From contig NZ_BCQP01000010.1 of the NCBI RefSeq assembly GCF_001552135.1, positions 248,001-312,000 of the forward strand: 64,000 nt of DNA. Direction: 5' to 3'. A program made the translations under genes and the position numbers. Origin of the DNA: Actinomadura chibensis NBRC 106107 (GTDB lineage: Bacteria > Actinomycetota > Actinomycetes > Streptosporangiales > Streptosporangiaceae). Below are positions 33,033 through 43,560 of the stretch, piece by piece (within the stretch, counting starts at the first letter, position 1; the number at the start of each line of letters is the position of its first letter). Below the pieces are notes generated by a model. The model did no database searches. It was given only the letters and a program-made list of their open reading frames with translations, and was not told the origin of the DNA.

Positions 33033-33974
33033 CTATGCGGGGGCGAGGGCGGTGCGGTACTCCTGGGGGCTCACGCCGTGCTCGCGCTTGAAGGCGGTGC
33101 TCAGCGCGAACGCGTTGCCGTAGCCGACCTGGCGGGCCACCGCGTCCAGGGTGGCGTCGCTCTCGCGGAGCAGGTCGGCGGCCTGCGCCAGCCGGGCGCC
33201 CGTCAGGTACGACATGGGCGGCTCGCCGACCAGCTTCGTGAACCGCTGCGCGAGGGCCGCGCGGGACGCGCCGACCTCGGCGGCGAGGGCGGCGACCGTC
33301 CAGGGGTGGGACAGGTCGGCGTGCAGCAGCCGCAGCGCCGGGCCGACGACCGGGTCGCCGTGCGCGCGGTACCAGCCGGGCGCCGCCGCCTCGGGCCGGG
33401 AGAACCAGGCCCGCAGCGTGGCGATGAGCAGCAGGTCCAGCAGCCGGTCGAGGACGACGTCCTGCCCCGGCTCGTCCCTGCCGATCTCCTCGGCGAGCAC
33501 GTCGACCAGCGGCGACCGCCACGTGTCGCCGCGGACGACCGCGATCGGCGGCAGCGCGGACAGCAGCCGCCGCGTCACCGCCCCGCGCATCTGGTAGGTG
33601 CCGACCAGCATGACGGTGGTCCCGTCGGGGTCGTTGCCCCAGGCGCGGACGCCGAGGTCCATCGCCTCGGACAGGCTCGTCCCGTCCGGGGTGGTGCAGA
33701 CCTGGCCGGGGTGGATGACGATCTGCGGCGCGGTCGCCGGGTCGTCGGCGACGGTGTACGGCTCGGGCCCGCGGAAGATCACCATGTCGCCGGGGGAGAC
33801 GCGGACCGGCTCGGCGCCGTCCGGGACGAGCCAGGCGTCGTCGCGGACCATCGACAGCAGTGTGAGGGGCGCCTCGTCCTGGATCCGCATCGACCACGGC
33901 GGGGAGAGGGACGCGCGGAGCAGGAACGCGCCCCGCGCGCGCGGCCCGTCCAGGAGATCGGTGAGGGCGTCCAT
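33033..33974 (-). CDS. AraC-family regulator with cupin_6 domain
   Basis: This 313-residue regulator has an N-terminal cupin-like sensor domain (about 10-185: PGDMVIFRGPEPYTVADD) and two C-terminal helix-turn-helix units (WTVAALAAEVGASRAALAQRFTKLVG and ATLDAVARQVGYGNAFALSTAFKREHGVSPQEYR). ATG 33974 is the start; upstream extension in the frame is a shadow. It faces away from the NmrA-like gene at 34056 with an 81-base shared promoter region. Regulators of this type often control the adjacent oxidoreductase, so it probably controls 34056-35448. Confidence 0.86.
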   Translation of the reverse strand: MDALTDLLDGPRARGAFLLRASLSPPWSMRIQDEAPLTLLSMVRDDAWLVPDGAEPVRVSPGDMVIFRGPEPYTVADDPATAPQIVIHPGQVCTTPDGTSLSEAMDLGVRAWGNDPDGTTVMLVGTYQMRGAVTRRLLSALPPIAVVRGDTWRSPLVDVLAEEIGRDEPGQDVVLDRLLDLLLIATLRAWFSRPEAAAPGWYRAHGDPVVGPALRLLHADLSHPWTVAALAAEVGASRAALAQRFTKLVGEPPMSYLTGARLAQAADLLRESDATLDAVARQVGYGNAFALSTAFKREHGVSPQEYRTALAPA

Positions 33975-34055
33975 GCGGCCAGCGTAGACGCTCGCGTATG
34001 CGGGCGAGCTTCTCAACGATGGTGGCCCGGACGGCGCGCCGGTTGACTCAAGGGC

Positions 34056-34907
34056 ATGACGAACAAGGCTCTGAACAGCGAAGACGGCGACGACCTCACC
34101 CTCGTCCTCGGCGGGACCGGCAAGACCGGCCGCCGCGTGGTCGAGCGGCTGGAGGCGCTGGACGTCCCGGTCCGGATGGGCTCGCGGTCGGCGTCCCCGG
34201 CCTTCGACTGGGACGACGAGGCCACCTGGGCGCCCGTCCTCCAGGGGGTGGCCAAGGTCTACCTCTCCTACTACCCCGACCTGTGCGTGCCGGGCGCGCC
34301 CGAGGCGATCCGGGCGTTCACCGGGAAGGCGCGGGACGCGGGCGTCCGGCACGTGGTCCTGCTGTCCGGGCGCGGCGAGGACGAGGCGCGCGAGTGCGAG
34401 CGGATCGTCCAGGGCTCGGGCCTCGCCTGGACGGTCGTCCGGGCGAGCTGGTTCGCGCAGAACTTCAGCGAGGACTACCTGCTCGACCCGGTCCGCGACG
34501 GCGAGGTCGTCCTCCCGGCCGGGGACGTGCCCGAGCCGTTCGCGGACGCCGACGACATCGCCGACGTGGCCGTCGCCGCGCTCACCGACCCCGCGCACGC
34601 GGGCGAGGTCTACGAGGTGACCGGGCCCCGCGCGCTGACCTTCGCCGAGGCCGTCGCGGAGATCGGCCGCGCGACCGGACGGGAGATCGCGTTCGTCCCG
34701 GTCGCCGTGGACGACTACGCCGCCGCCCTCGCGCACCACGGCCTCCCCGACGAGGTCACCGGCCTGCTGACGTACCTGTTCGGGACCGTCCTCGACGGCC
34801 GCAACGCCGAGCCCGCCGACGGCGTCCGGCGGGCCCTCGGCCGCGCGCCGCGGGACTTCGCCGACTACGCGCGGGACACCGCCGCCAGCGGCATCTGGAA
34901 CACCTGA
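34056..34907 (+). CDS. NmrA-like NAD(P)-binding protein
   Basis: This 283-residue atypical short-chain dehydrogenase has the Rossmann motif LVLGGTGKTGRRVVERL at the start and no Tyr-x3-Lys catalytic pair in the usual position. This is typical of NmrA/quinone-oxidoreductase-2-like proteins that bind NAD(P) as sensors or reductases. VRHVVLLSGRG, WTVVRASWFAQNFSE and YEVTGPRALTF are characteristic. It lies 37 bases before a DUF1772 membrane gene, a pairing common in actinobacteria and usually under AraC or TetR control. Confidence 0.84.
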   Translation: MTNKALNSEDGDDLTLVLGGTGKTGRRVVERLEALDVPVRMGSRSASPAFDWDDEATWAPVLQGVAKVYLSYYPDLCVPGAPEAIRAFTGKARDAGVRHVVLLSGRGEDEARECERIVQGSGLAWTVVRASWFAQNFSEDYLLDPVRDGEVVLPAGDVPEPFADADDIADVAVAALTDPAHAGEVYEVTGPRALTFAEAVAEIGRATGREIAFVPVAVDDYAAALAHHGLPDEVTGLLTYLFGTVLDGRNAEPADGVRRALGRAPRDFADYARDTAASGIWNT

Positions 34908-34944
34908 CACCCACCCCCACCCACGACCACGGATTGGAACGACG

Positions 34945-35448
34945 ATGAAGTTCTCGCTCGCGGGCGTCTCGGCGACGCTGTCGATCATCATGGCGGCCGG
35001 CATGGCCGGGACGTTCTTCGGCTTCTCCACCGGCGTCATGCCGGGCCTGAACGCGGCGCGGCCCGGCTCGGCGATCGACGCCATGCAGGGCATCAACCAG
35101 AAGATCCAGAACCCGCTGTTCGTCGCGATGTTCATGCTGGTCCCGGTGGTCGCGGCCGCCGCGGGCGTCCTGCTGCTGACGCTGGACCAGAAGGCGGCGG
35201 CCGTCCTGTTCTTCGTCGCGGCGGGCGTGTACCTGCTGGGCGCGCTCTTCCCGAGCTTCGCGGTGAACATCCCGATGAACAACGACCTGGACGCCGTGAA
35301 GATCCCGGACGGCGCGTCCGAGGCCGCGAAGACCTGGTCGGACTACTCCGGCCGCTGGACGGCCTGGAACAGCGTCCGCGCCGTGGCCGGCTGGGCGAGC
35401 GTCCTCGCGATGTCCCTCGGCCTCTACGTCTGGGGCAAGAACGCCTGA
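34945..35448 (+). CDS. DUF1772 / anthrone-oxygenase-like membrane protein
   Basis: This 167-residue membrane protein has four hydrophobic segments (about 8-30, 58-80, 86-105 and 140-160). The loop FSTGVMPGLNAARPGSAIDAMQGINQ and the NIPMNNDL motif are the hallmarks of DUF1772. Some relatives are tied to aromatic polyketide oxygenation; most are uncharacterised. Likely an operon partner of the NmrA-like gene. Followed immediately by a strong hairpin. Confidence 0.84.
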   Translation: MKFSLAGVSATLSIIMAAGMAGTFFGFSTGVMPGLNAARPGSAIDAMQGINQKIQNPLFVAMFMLVPVVAAAAGVLLLTLDQKAAAVLFFVAAGVYLLGALFPSFAVNIPMNNDLDAVKIPDGASEAAKTWSDYSGRWTAWNSVRAVAGWASVLAMSLGLYVWGKNA

Positions 35449-35456
35449 CCGGACGC

Positions 35457-35501
35457 GCGGACGCGGCCCGCCCTCCCTCGAGGAGCGCGGGCCGCGTCCG
35501 C
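35457..35501. terminator. Strong bidirectional terminator
   Basis: GCGGACGCGGCCCGC (35457-35471) and GCGGGCCGCGTCCGC (35487-35501) form a perfect 15-bp stem around a 15-base loop. It sits between the convergent DUF1772 and alpha/beta hydrolase genes. Confidence 0.9.
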
Positions 35502-35507
35502 GTCGCG

Positions 35508-36947
35508 TCACGGCAGGAGCAGCCCCCAGTACACCGCCCACGGGACGAACACCGTGCCCGCCGTCACCAGCAGCCCGAGCCGGACGCGCTCGACCGCCGG
35601 CACCGCCCCGGCCCGCCGCCACGCCGCCGCCGTGCCCGCGACCGCCGCGACGGCCGCCACCGCGAGCCCCTGGAGCGCGAGCCAGGGCAGCGGCCGGCCC
35701 GCGAGGACGGGCCCGGGGTCCGGCGCCCGCCCGGCGGCCATCAGGTAGAAGAGGTAGAAGAGCAGGCCGAGCGCCGCGAGGAGCCCGGCGCCGGAGAGCA
35801 GCCGGGGCGCCCACCGGCTCACCGGCCGGACCGTCCGCCCGCGCACCCGCCGGACCAGCGCCACCAGCGGGTACGCGGCGAACGCGACGACGAACAGCAC
35901 GAAGGCGACGAGCTGCGCCCACGCCGACGCCCACCACGGCGACGGCGAGACCTCGGCGCTCCGGTGCTCCTGGCGGGGCGGCGCCGGGGCGTCGGCGACG
36001 GGCGCCTTCCCGCTCGTCGCGTCGCGCACCCAGGAGCCCACCAGGTCGGCGTAGCCGGGGGCCAGCGCCTCGCCCCGGGTGACGCCGCCGTCGGGGGTCG
36101 TGTGCGCGCCGTGGTCGGCGCCCGCGAAGAAGCGGAACGTGTAATGGACGTTGCCGCCGCGCCGCAGCGCCCGCGCGAACAGCGGCGGGTTGTCTCCCGG
36201 CGGCGTCTGGAGGTCGTGGTCGCCCCACACCCCGAGCAGCGGCTGCCGGACCCGGCTCAGGACGTCCTCCGCGGGGAAGAACGCCTCGGCGAACAGGCCC
36301 GCGTCCGCGCCGAGCCGGGCGAAGTTCCGCTTGCCGTGGTCGATCAGCGAGCCGGACGCGCCCGCCCGGCGCAGCGCGGACGCCTCGTTCCAGAGTTGCT
36401 GGCGGATCGGCGGCATGGCGTTGCCGCCGACCACGATCACGAACGCGACGTCCGCCGACCGGGACGCGGCGAGCGGCGCGACCCAGCCGCCCTCGCTCAG
36501 CCCCCACAGCCCCACCTTCGCCGGGTCGACGCCGGGCCGGGCGCGCAGCGCGCGCACGCCGCCGAGCGCGTCGTCCGCGAGCTCGGAGTAGGAGCGGCGG
36601 AAGTCGGTGTACCCGACGGACCGCTTGTCGTAGATCAGCACGGCGAGCCCCCGCCGCGCGAACTCGACGGCCTCGGTGAGCAGGTGGTCGCGCGGCACGC
36701 CGGAGCCCGAGCCGGTGACGAGCACGACGCCCGGCAGCGGCCCGGCCGCCTTCCGCGGCGCCACGACGGAGCCGTGCAGGGTGAGCCCGCCGTACCCGGT
36801 GAAGCTCACCTCGTCGGCGGTCAGCCCGGCCGGCACGGGAACCCGCGCGGACGGCGCGGTGCGCGCGGCCCCCGCCGGGGGAGAGCCCGCGATACCAAGC
36901 AACGCGGCGGCGAGGAGCGCCGCCGCGGCGATGAGCACTGTCTTCAT
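35508..36947 (-). CDS. Alpha/beta hydrolase with C-terminal membrane domain
   Basis: This 479-residue protein has a signal-like hydrophobic N-terminus (residues 4-25) and a dienelactone-hydrolase-like catalytic domain: LPGVVLVTGSGSG oxyanion loop, nucleophile Ser in GLSEGGW, Asp in GVWGDHDLQTP and His in GADHGAH. After a Pro-rich linker the last ~130 residues contain four transmembrane segments, so the hydrolase would be tethered to the membrane, probably outside. Substrate unknown. ATG 36947 is chosen over the longer frame. It diverges from the helix-turn-helix regulator at 37027, with a repeated operator-like array between them. Confidence 0.83.
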   Translation of the reverse strand: MKTVLIAAAALLAAALLGIAGSPPAGAARTAPSARVPVPAGLTADEVSFTGYGGLTLHGSVVAPRKAAGPLPGVVLVTGSGSGVPRDHLLTEAVEFARRGLAVLIYDKRSVGYTDFRRSYSELADDALGGVRALRARPGVDPAKVGLWGLSEGGWVAPLAASRSADVAFVIVVGGNAMPPIRQQLWNEASALRRAGASGSLIDHGKRNFARLGADAGLFAEAFFPAEDVLSRVRQPLLGVWGDHDLQTPPGDNPPLFARALRRGGNVHYTFRFFAGADHGAHTTPDGGVTRGEALAPGYADLVGSWVRDATSGKAPVADAPAPPRQEHRSAEVSPSPWWASAWAQLVAFVLFVVAFAAYPLVALVRRVRGRTVRPVSRWAPRLLSGAGLLAALGLLFYLFYLMAAGRAPDPGPVLAGRPLPWLALQGLAVAAVAAVAGTAAAWRRAGAVPAVERVRLGLLVTAGTVFVPWAVYWGLLLP

Positions 36948-36965
36948 GGCGGCGACGCTAGACCA

Positions 36966-37010
36966 CAGAGAAGTCTCTGCAAAGGGTTCTCTGCAAAGAT
37001 ACCTCTGCAG
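36966..37010. promoter_or_regulatory. Iterated operator-like array (three CTCTGCA repeats, 14-bp period)
   Basis: CTCTGCA occurs at 36975, 36989 and 37003, exactly 14 bases apart. The first two copies extend to the 11-mer TCTCTGCAAAG. The left end also forms the dyad CAGAGA-AG-TCTCTG (36966-36979). The array fills most of the 79 bases between the divergent hydrolase and helix-turn-helix regulator genes, so it is the likely binding region of that regulator. Confidence 0.7.
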
Positions 37011-37026
37011 TATTAGACTGCTCCCC

Positions 37027-37593
37027 ATGAAGGACGACCTGGAGCCCGTGATCCTGGACGACCCGGGACGGATCAAGGCGCTGAGCCACCCGCTCCGCCG
37101 CCGGATCCTGCACCGGCTGCGCGCGCACGGACCCGCGACGTCCACGACGATCGGGGAGGTGCTCGGCGCCAACACCGGCACGACGAGCTACCACCTGCGG
37201 CAACTGGAGAAGTACGGGTTCATCGAGGAGATCCCGGAGCGGTCCGCCGGGCGGGAGCGCTGGTGGCGGCCCGCCGACACCCCGCGCGACCTGCGGCTCC
37301 CCGCCCCGGACACGGTCGCGCCCGAGGACCGGGCCGTCCTGGACGAGCTGATGCGCGTCGCGCACGCCGAGGACCTGGAGCTCTTCCGCAGGCTGCCCGC
37401 CGAGTACGCGCGCGACCGGTCCTGGGCGCTGCTGTCGCGCGGCTTCGCCCACATGACCGAGGAGGGCCTCGCCGAGTTCTTCGAGGCCTACATCCGCCTG
37501 CTGCACGAGCACTCGCACCGCCGGGAGGACGCGCCGCCGGGCGCGCGTCCCGTGCACATCCGGCTCTTCACCGTCCCCGCCGACGAGGACTGA
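37027..37593 (+). CDS. ArsR-like winged-helix transcriptional regulator
   Basis: This 188-residue protein has a winged helix-turn-helix at about 12-85 (RIKALSHPLRRRILHRLRAHG, then GTTSYHLRQLEKYGFIEE) and a helical C-terminal part of unknown ligand. No metal-binding Cys cluster typical of ArsR/SmtB is seen, so it belongs to the HTH_20/HTH_5 group. ATG 37027 starts right before the fold; the longer frame runs through the promoter. The three-copy repeat upstream is a natural target for it. Confidence 0.83.
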   Translation: MKDDLEPVILDDPGRIKALSHPLRRRILHRLRAHGPATSTTIGEVLGANTGTTSYHLRQLEKYGFIEEIPERSAGRERWWRPADTPRDLRLPAPDTVAPEDRAVLDELMRVAHAEDLELFRRLPAEYARDRSWALLSRGFAHMTEEGLAEFFEAYIRLLHEHSHRREDAPPGARPVHIRLFTVPADED

Positions 37594-37623
37594 GGGGCGC
37601 CTTCGGGCCTTACGATCTATGGG

Positions 37624-38463
37624 ATGAGCGGTGTGCACGCGATCAGCGACCTGCACGTGGGATTCCCCGAGAACCGGGCCTTCGTCGAGGGCCTGCGGCC
37701 CGAATCCGGCGACGACTGGCTGATCGTGGCCGGCGACGTCGCCGAGCGGTTCTCCGACGTCGAGTGGACCCTGCGCACGCTTCGCGAACGGTTCGCGACC
37801 GTGATCTGGACGCCCGGCAACCACGAGTTGTGGACCGTCAAGGACGACCCGGTCCAGCTACGCGGCGAGGCCCGCTACCGGCGGCTGGTCGAGATGTGCC
37901 GGTCCCTCGGCGTCCTGACCCCCGAGGACCCGTACCCCGTGTGGGAGGGCGAGGGCGGCCCCGTCACCATCGCGCCCCTGTTCCTGCTGTACGACTACAC
38001 GTTCCGGCCGGAGGGGACCTCCACGAAGGAGGAGGCGCTCGCCGTCGCGCACGAGGCGGGCGTCGTCTGCACCGACGAGGTCTACCTGCACCCCGACCCG
38101 TACCCGACGCGGGACGCCTGGTGCGACGCCCGCGTCGCCTACAGCGAGAAGCGCCTCGCCGCCCTGGCGCCGGGGACGCGCACCGTGCTGGTCAACCACT
38201 GGCCGCTCGTCCGCGAACCGACCCGCATCCTCTGGTACCCGGAGTTCGCGCAGTGGTGCGGGACGGAGCGCACCGCCGACTGGCACCGCCGGTTCGGCGC
38301 GGTGTCGGTCGTGTACGGCCACCTGCACATCCCCCGGACGATCCGGACGGACGGCGTCCCGCACGTCGAGGTGTCGGTCGGCTACCCGCGCGAGTGGCGC
38401 AAGCGGGGCGAGGCGCCCCGCGGGCCGCGCCGCGTCCTGCCGCCCTCCCCGGAGACCGCCTGA
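37624..38463 (+). CDS. Metallophosphoesterase (calcineurin-like)
   Basis: This 279-residue protein has the full calcineurin-type metal-site motifs: SDLHVG near residue 8, GDVAERF near 37, GNHELW near 65, VNHWPL near 195 and YGHLH near 230. It would hydrolyse a phosphoester in the cytoplasm; substrate is not predictable. Close relatives in streptomycetes lie beside a phosphopantetheinyl transferase gene, which is absent here. Convergent with the TetR gene, 24 bases apart. Confidence 0.86.
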   Translation: MSGVHAISDLHVGFPENRAFVEGLRPESGDDWLIVAGDVAERFSDVEWTLRTLRERFATVIWTPGNHELWTVKDDPVQLRGEARYRRLVEMCRSLGVLTPEDPYPVWEGEGGPVTIAPLFLLYDYTFRPEGTSTKEEALAVAHEAGVVCTDEVYLHPDPYPTRDAWCDARVAYSEKRLAALAPGTRTVLVNHWPLVREPTRILWYPEFAQWCGTERTADWHRRFGAVSVVYGHLHIPRTIRTDGVPHVEVSVGYPREWRKRGEAPRGPRRVLPPSPETA

Positions 38464-38487
38464 CCAGGAAACGCCTGACCAGCCGCG

Positions 38488-39078
38488 TCAGCCCGCCTTG
38501 CCGGAGAGCACGCCGCGGGAGGCGAGGGCGAGGAGCCGTCCGGCGGCGGCCGGCTCCCGCTCGGTGACGGTCGCGATCCCGGCCGCGAGGCGGAGCGCGT
38601 CGGTGAACACGGCGTCCTCGGGGACGTCCCCGGCGTCCCGCGCGCGGGCGAAGAGGGCGGCGCCCGCCTCGCGCATCGCGCGGCACGCCGCGGACGGCTC
38701 CGGCGGGTCGTCGCGCAGCGCCACCGCCGCCGACGCCGCCATCCCGGGGAACGCCGTCACCCCGGACACGTACGCGCGCAGCCACGCCGCCAGCGCCGCC
38801 CCCGGATCGGGGGCGGCGAGCAGCTCGCGCGCGGTCGCCGCCAGCCCGTCGTAGACGTCGGCGAGCACCGCCTCCAGGAGGTCCTGCCGGGTCGGGAAGT
38901 GGCGGTAGAGCGTTCCGATGCCGACGCCCGCGAGCCGCGCGATGCCCTCCAGCGAGGCGTCCGCCCCGTCCCGGCCGAAGGTCTCCCGCGCCGCGGCGAG
39001 CAGCCGGGCCCGGTTGCGGCGCACGTCGGCGCGCACCGCCCTCACCGCCACCGCCGGTGGCATGTCGTCGCTGGTCAC
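38488..39078 (-). CDS. TetR-family transcriptional regulator
   Basis: This 196-residue regulator has an N-terminal helix-turn-helix (ASLEGIARLAGVGIGTLYRHFPTRQDLLEAV, about 42-72) and an all-helical ligand-binding C-terminal domain of the SBP-type (ALAAWLRAYV, later GVLSG). It starts with GTG 39078; an ATG at 39063 is an alternative. No adjacent target gene is obvious, since thiC lies upstream on the same strand and a metallophosphoesterase is convergent. Confidence 0.85.
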   Translation of the reverse strand: MTSDDMPPAVAVRAVRADVRRNRARLLAAARETFGRDGADASLEGIARLAGVGIGTLYRHFPTRQDLLEAVLADVYDGLAATARELLAAPDPGAALAAWLRAYVSGVTAFPGMAASAAVALRDDPPEPSAACRAMREAGAALFARARDAGDVPEDAVFTDALRLAAGIATVTEREPAAAGRLLALASRGVLSGKAG

Positions 39079-39169
39079 GTGATCGTCGGTCCTTCCGGCG
39101 AGTGGACGGGCCGGCGGCGATCCGGAGGGCTCCGCGGCTTTTGGAACGGTCCCTCGATACTAGCCCGAG

Positions 39170-41022
<1,853 letters not shown>

Positions 41023-41090
41023 GTCGCCACCGACGCTAACCCGGTCCACCCCCGTTGCCGCAACCGCCGGTCATGGGGTAGACGCGCGCG

Positions 41091-42098
41091 TTAGGACGGC
41101 CGGGGCGCGGCCCCCGCCAGCAGGGGCAGGGCCAGGGTGAGCGCGCGCAGCGCGGCGGGCGCGGACGGGGACCGGTACAGCCGCGTCCCGCCCTCCCCGT
41201 CGGCCGGGACCCGGAGGGAGGCGGACTCGCGGCCGTCCACGCCGGTGACGACGTAGCGCCCGCCGCCGCCCCGGGTGGTGCCGAGGAGCATGCCGTCGGC
41301 CGCGTGGAAGGACGGCTCGCGCGAGCCCCTGACCCGGCCGATGAGGCGGCCGTCCGCGTCGAGGACGCGGATCCGGTCGCGGCCGAGCGGCGGCCGCTTG
41401 AACACGAGCAGCCTCGCCGCGTGGGGGTCGCGGAGGACGACCGTCCGGCGGCGTCCGCAGGCGACCGCGAGCAGGGCGCCGCCGCGCTCGCACCGGTAGC
41501 GGCCCCGGTCGTCCACGGTGACGCGGTCGGCCCTGGTCAGCGCGTCCGGCGGCGGCGGCTCGACCTCCTCGCCCGCGTCGTCGACGACGCGCCACGGCAC
41601 GCCGAGTGTCCCGGTCGCGGCGTCCCGGACGGCGTCGAGCCGACCCGGGGGCAGCAGGCGGCCGCGCAGTAGGGGCGCGGCGCCGTCCTCGACCTTCGCG
41701 ACGGCGGCGACGCCGGGGGCCGCGGCGGGGTCGAGCCAGACCGTCCACACGGGGTCGGCGACGGGCCAGGCGATGCCGATCGCGTCCAGCGCGCTCACCG
41801 GCACGGACGCCCGCGCCCCGCCCCGGCGCAGGACGAGCCCCTTCGCGTCGATCGTCACGACCAGCCGGGTCCGGAAGATCACGGCGGCCCACCCGGCGGC
41901 GGCCAGCGCGCCGATCCCGAGGAGGACGGCGGCGCGGCGCGCGTCCTCGGCGTCCAAGGCGCCGGTCCGCGCGGCCAGCGCGGCGAGCGCCGCGAGGGCG
42001 AGCGCGGCCAGGCAGGTCCGGAGCGGCCACCGGTAGGCTCTCCGGCCCGGCGCGACCCGGAGCTCCTGCGGGGGGACGGACGGCGGGGGCACGGACAC
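41091..42098 (-). CDS. Membrane protein of unknown function
   Basis: This 335-residue protein has two N-terminal transmembrane segments (about 24-45 and 55-75). A PH-like segment follows (RLVVTIDAKGLVLRRGGARASVPVSALDAIGI), typical of proteins with a membrane-proximal bacterial PH domain. The rest is a long beta-rich, Arg-rich soluble part with repeats resembling VVLRDPHAARLLVFKRPP and VTGVDGRESASLRV. I recognise no named family beyond this. Divergent from the histidine kinase; no operon partner. Confidence 0.68.
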   Translation of the reverse strand: MSVPPPSVPPQELRVAPGRRAYRWPLRTCLAALALAALAALAARTGALDAEDARRAAVLLGIGALAAAGWAAVIFRTRLVVTIDAKGLVLRRGGARASVPVSALDAIGIAWPVADPVWTVWLDPAAAPGVAAVAKVEDGAAPLLRGRLLPPGRLDAVRDAATGTLGVPWRVVDDAGEEVEPPPPDALTRADRVTVDDRGRYRCERGGALLAVACGRRRTVVLRDPHAARLLVFKRPPLGRDRIRVLDADGRLIGRVRGSREPSFHAADGMLLGTTRGGGGRYVVTGVDGRESASLRVPADGEGGTRLYRSPSAPAALRALTLALPLLAGAAPRPS

Positions 42099-42275
42099 TG
42101 TCAGCCCTTCGTGATCGAGTCCGCAGAACTATAGGGGCGCAACCCCCGTTTCACCGGAAAGCACGCGACAGTGATCATCCTGCCCGTCCGGCCCGCCGAA
42201 GGGAACGGCCGCCGCGTGTCCGGGTTCGGAGCGGGGCGGTGCGGCGCGGTCCGGGGCGTCGGTGAGAATGGACGG

Positions 42276-43448
42276 GTGGTGATCGTGCCCCGGGCCGGTG
42301 TGACGGCGAAGGACGCCCTGCTCGCGGCGGTGCTGGCGGCCGTCGCGGTGGCGGTGGCGGCGGCGTGGCCCGGCGTCCGCGGCCTGGACGCCGCCGGAGC
42401 GCTGCTGCTCGTCGCGGCGCACGTCCCGCTCGCGCTGATCAGGCGGTGGCCGACGCCGGGCCTCGTCGCGCTGGTCGCCCTGGTGCTGCCCTACCACCTG
42501 GCGCAGTACCAGCACCACGCGCTGGTGCCCGCCGAGGTGATCGCGCTGTTCGCGTACGCGGTGCTCGGACGGCGGGTCAGGGTCGTCCTCACCGTCGTCG
42601 GGTTCCTGCTGGGCGTGTGCGTGGTCGGGATGGCGATGCGGGCGGGCGGAAGCTCCGTCCGCGAGCAGATCGCGGTGATCGAGGCCGTGGTGTCGGTCGT
42701 GATCGCCGTCCAGGTGTGGCGGACGCACCGGGCCCGGGTCGCGACGATCACCGAGCGGGCCGAGCGCGCGGAGCGCACGCGCGAGGAGGAGGCGCGGCGG
42801 CGGGTCGCCGAGGAGCGCCTGCGGATCGCCCGCGACTTGCACGACCTGCTGGCCCACAGCATCACGCTGATCGGCGTCCAGGCGGGCGCGGCGGCGCACC
42901 TGGTCCGCGGCGACCGGCCGCTCGACCGGGACGAGCTGGCCGACGCGCTCGGCGCGATCGCCGAGACCTGCCGGGACGCCCGCACCGAGCTGCGCGGCAC
43001 GCTGCAGGTCCTGCGCGGCACGGACGCGGCGCCGTCCGGGTTGCCGGACGGGACGCTGCCCGGCACGGGCGGCATCGCCGACCTCGTCCAGGCCGCGCGG
43101 TCCGCCGGGATCGAGGTGGACCTCGACGACGCGGGCGCCGGGACGCCGCCGCCGGAGGTCGGCGTCGCGGCGTACCGGATCGTCCAGGAGGCCCTGACCA
43201 ACGTTGTCAAGCACGCGGCCGCGAAGCACGTCGTGGTGAGCCTCACACGCGCGGACGGCGGCCTCGTCGTGCGGGTGGCGGACGACGGCCGCGGGCCGTC
43301 CGGCGGGACGCCGAGCGGCTTCGGCGTGCTCGGCATGATCGAGCGGGCGCGCAGCGTCGGCGGGACCCTCGACGCGGGTCCGCGCGACGGCGGCGGGTTC
43401 GCCGTCACGGCCGTGTTCCCGGCCGCGGACGTCGCGGCGCCGCGGTGA
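42276..43448 (+). CDS. Two-component sensor histidine kinase (NarL/DesK class)
   Basis: This ~390-residue kinase has 4-5 transmembrane segments in the first 150 residues, a dimerisation/phospho-acceptor box (ERLRIARDLHDLLAHSITLIGVQAG) and an HATPase_c domain (RIVQEALTNVVKHA, then VADDGRGP and GFGVLGMIERA). The frame is open to 42171, but the GTG pair at 42276/42279 fits the family N-terminus; the start is uncertain. Kinases of this class normally sit next to a LuxR-type response regulator, but none is adjacent, so it is an orphan here. Confidence 0.87.
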   Translation: MVIVPRAGVTAKDALLAAVLAAVAVAVAAAWPGVRGLDAAGALLLVAAHVPLALIRRWPTPGLVALVALVLPYHLAQYQHHALVPAEVIALFAYAVLGRRVRVVLTVVGFLLGVCVVGMAMRAGGSSVREQIAVIEAVVSVVIAVQVWRTHRARVATITERAERAERTREEEARRRVAEERLRIARDLHDLLAHSITLIGVQAGAAAHLVRGDRPLDRDELADALGAIAETCRDARTELRGTLQVLRGTDAAPSGLPDGTLPGTGGIADLVQAARSAGIEVDLDDAGAGTPPPEVGVAAYRIVQEALTNVVKHAAAKHVVVSLTRADGGLVVRVADDGRGPSGGTPSGFGVLGMIERARSVGGTLDAGPRDGGGFAVTAVFPAADVAAPR

Positions 43449-43560
43449 CCGCGCGCCGGGCGGCCCGCGGCGCGGCACCGGGACGATCTACCCGCGAGGG
43501 CTTTCAAACCCTTACCGGTAGGGTCAGGATCAAGGGGGACCAGGGGAGGCGAGCGCGTCG

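Noticed and set aside
43508..43524. ACCCT...AGGGT with an inner ACCGGT before the phosphatidyltransferase gene as an operator
   Set aside because: The arms are short and off-centre, so it is not distinguishable from chance in 75% GC DNA.
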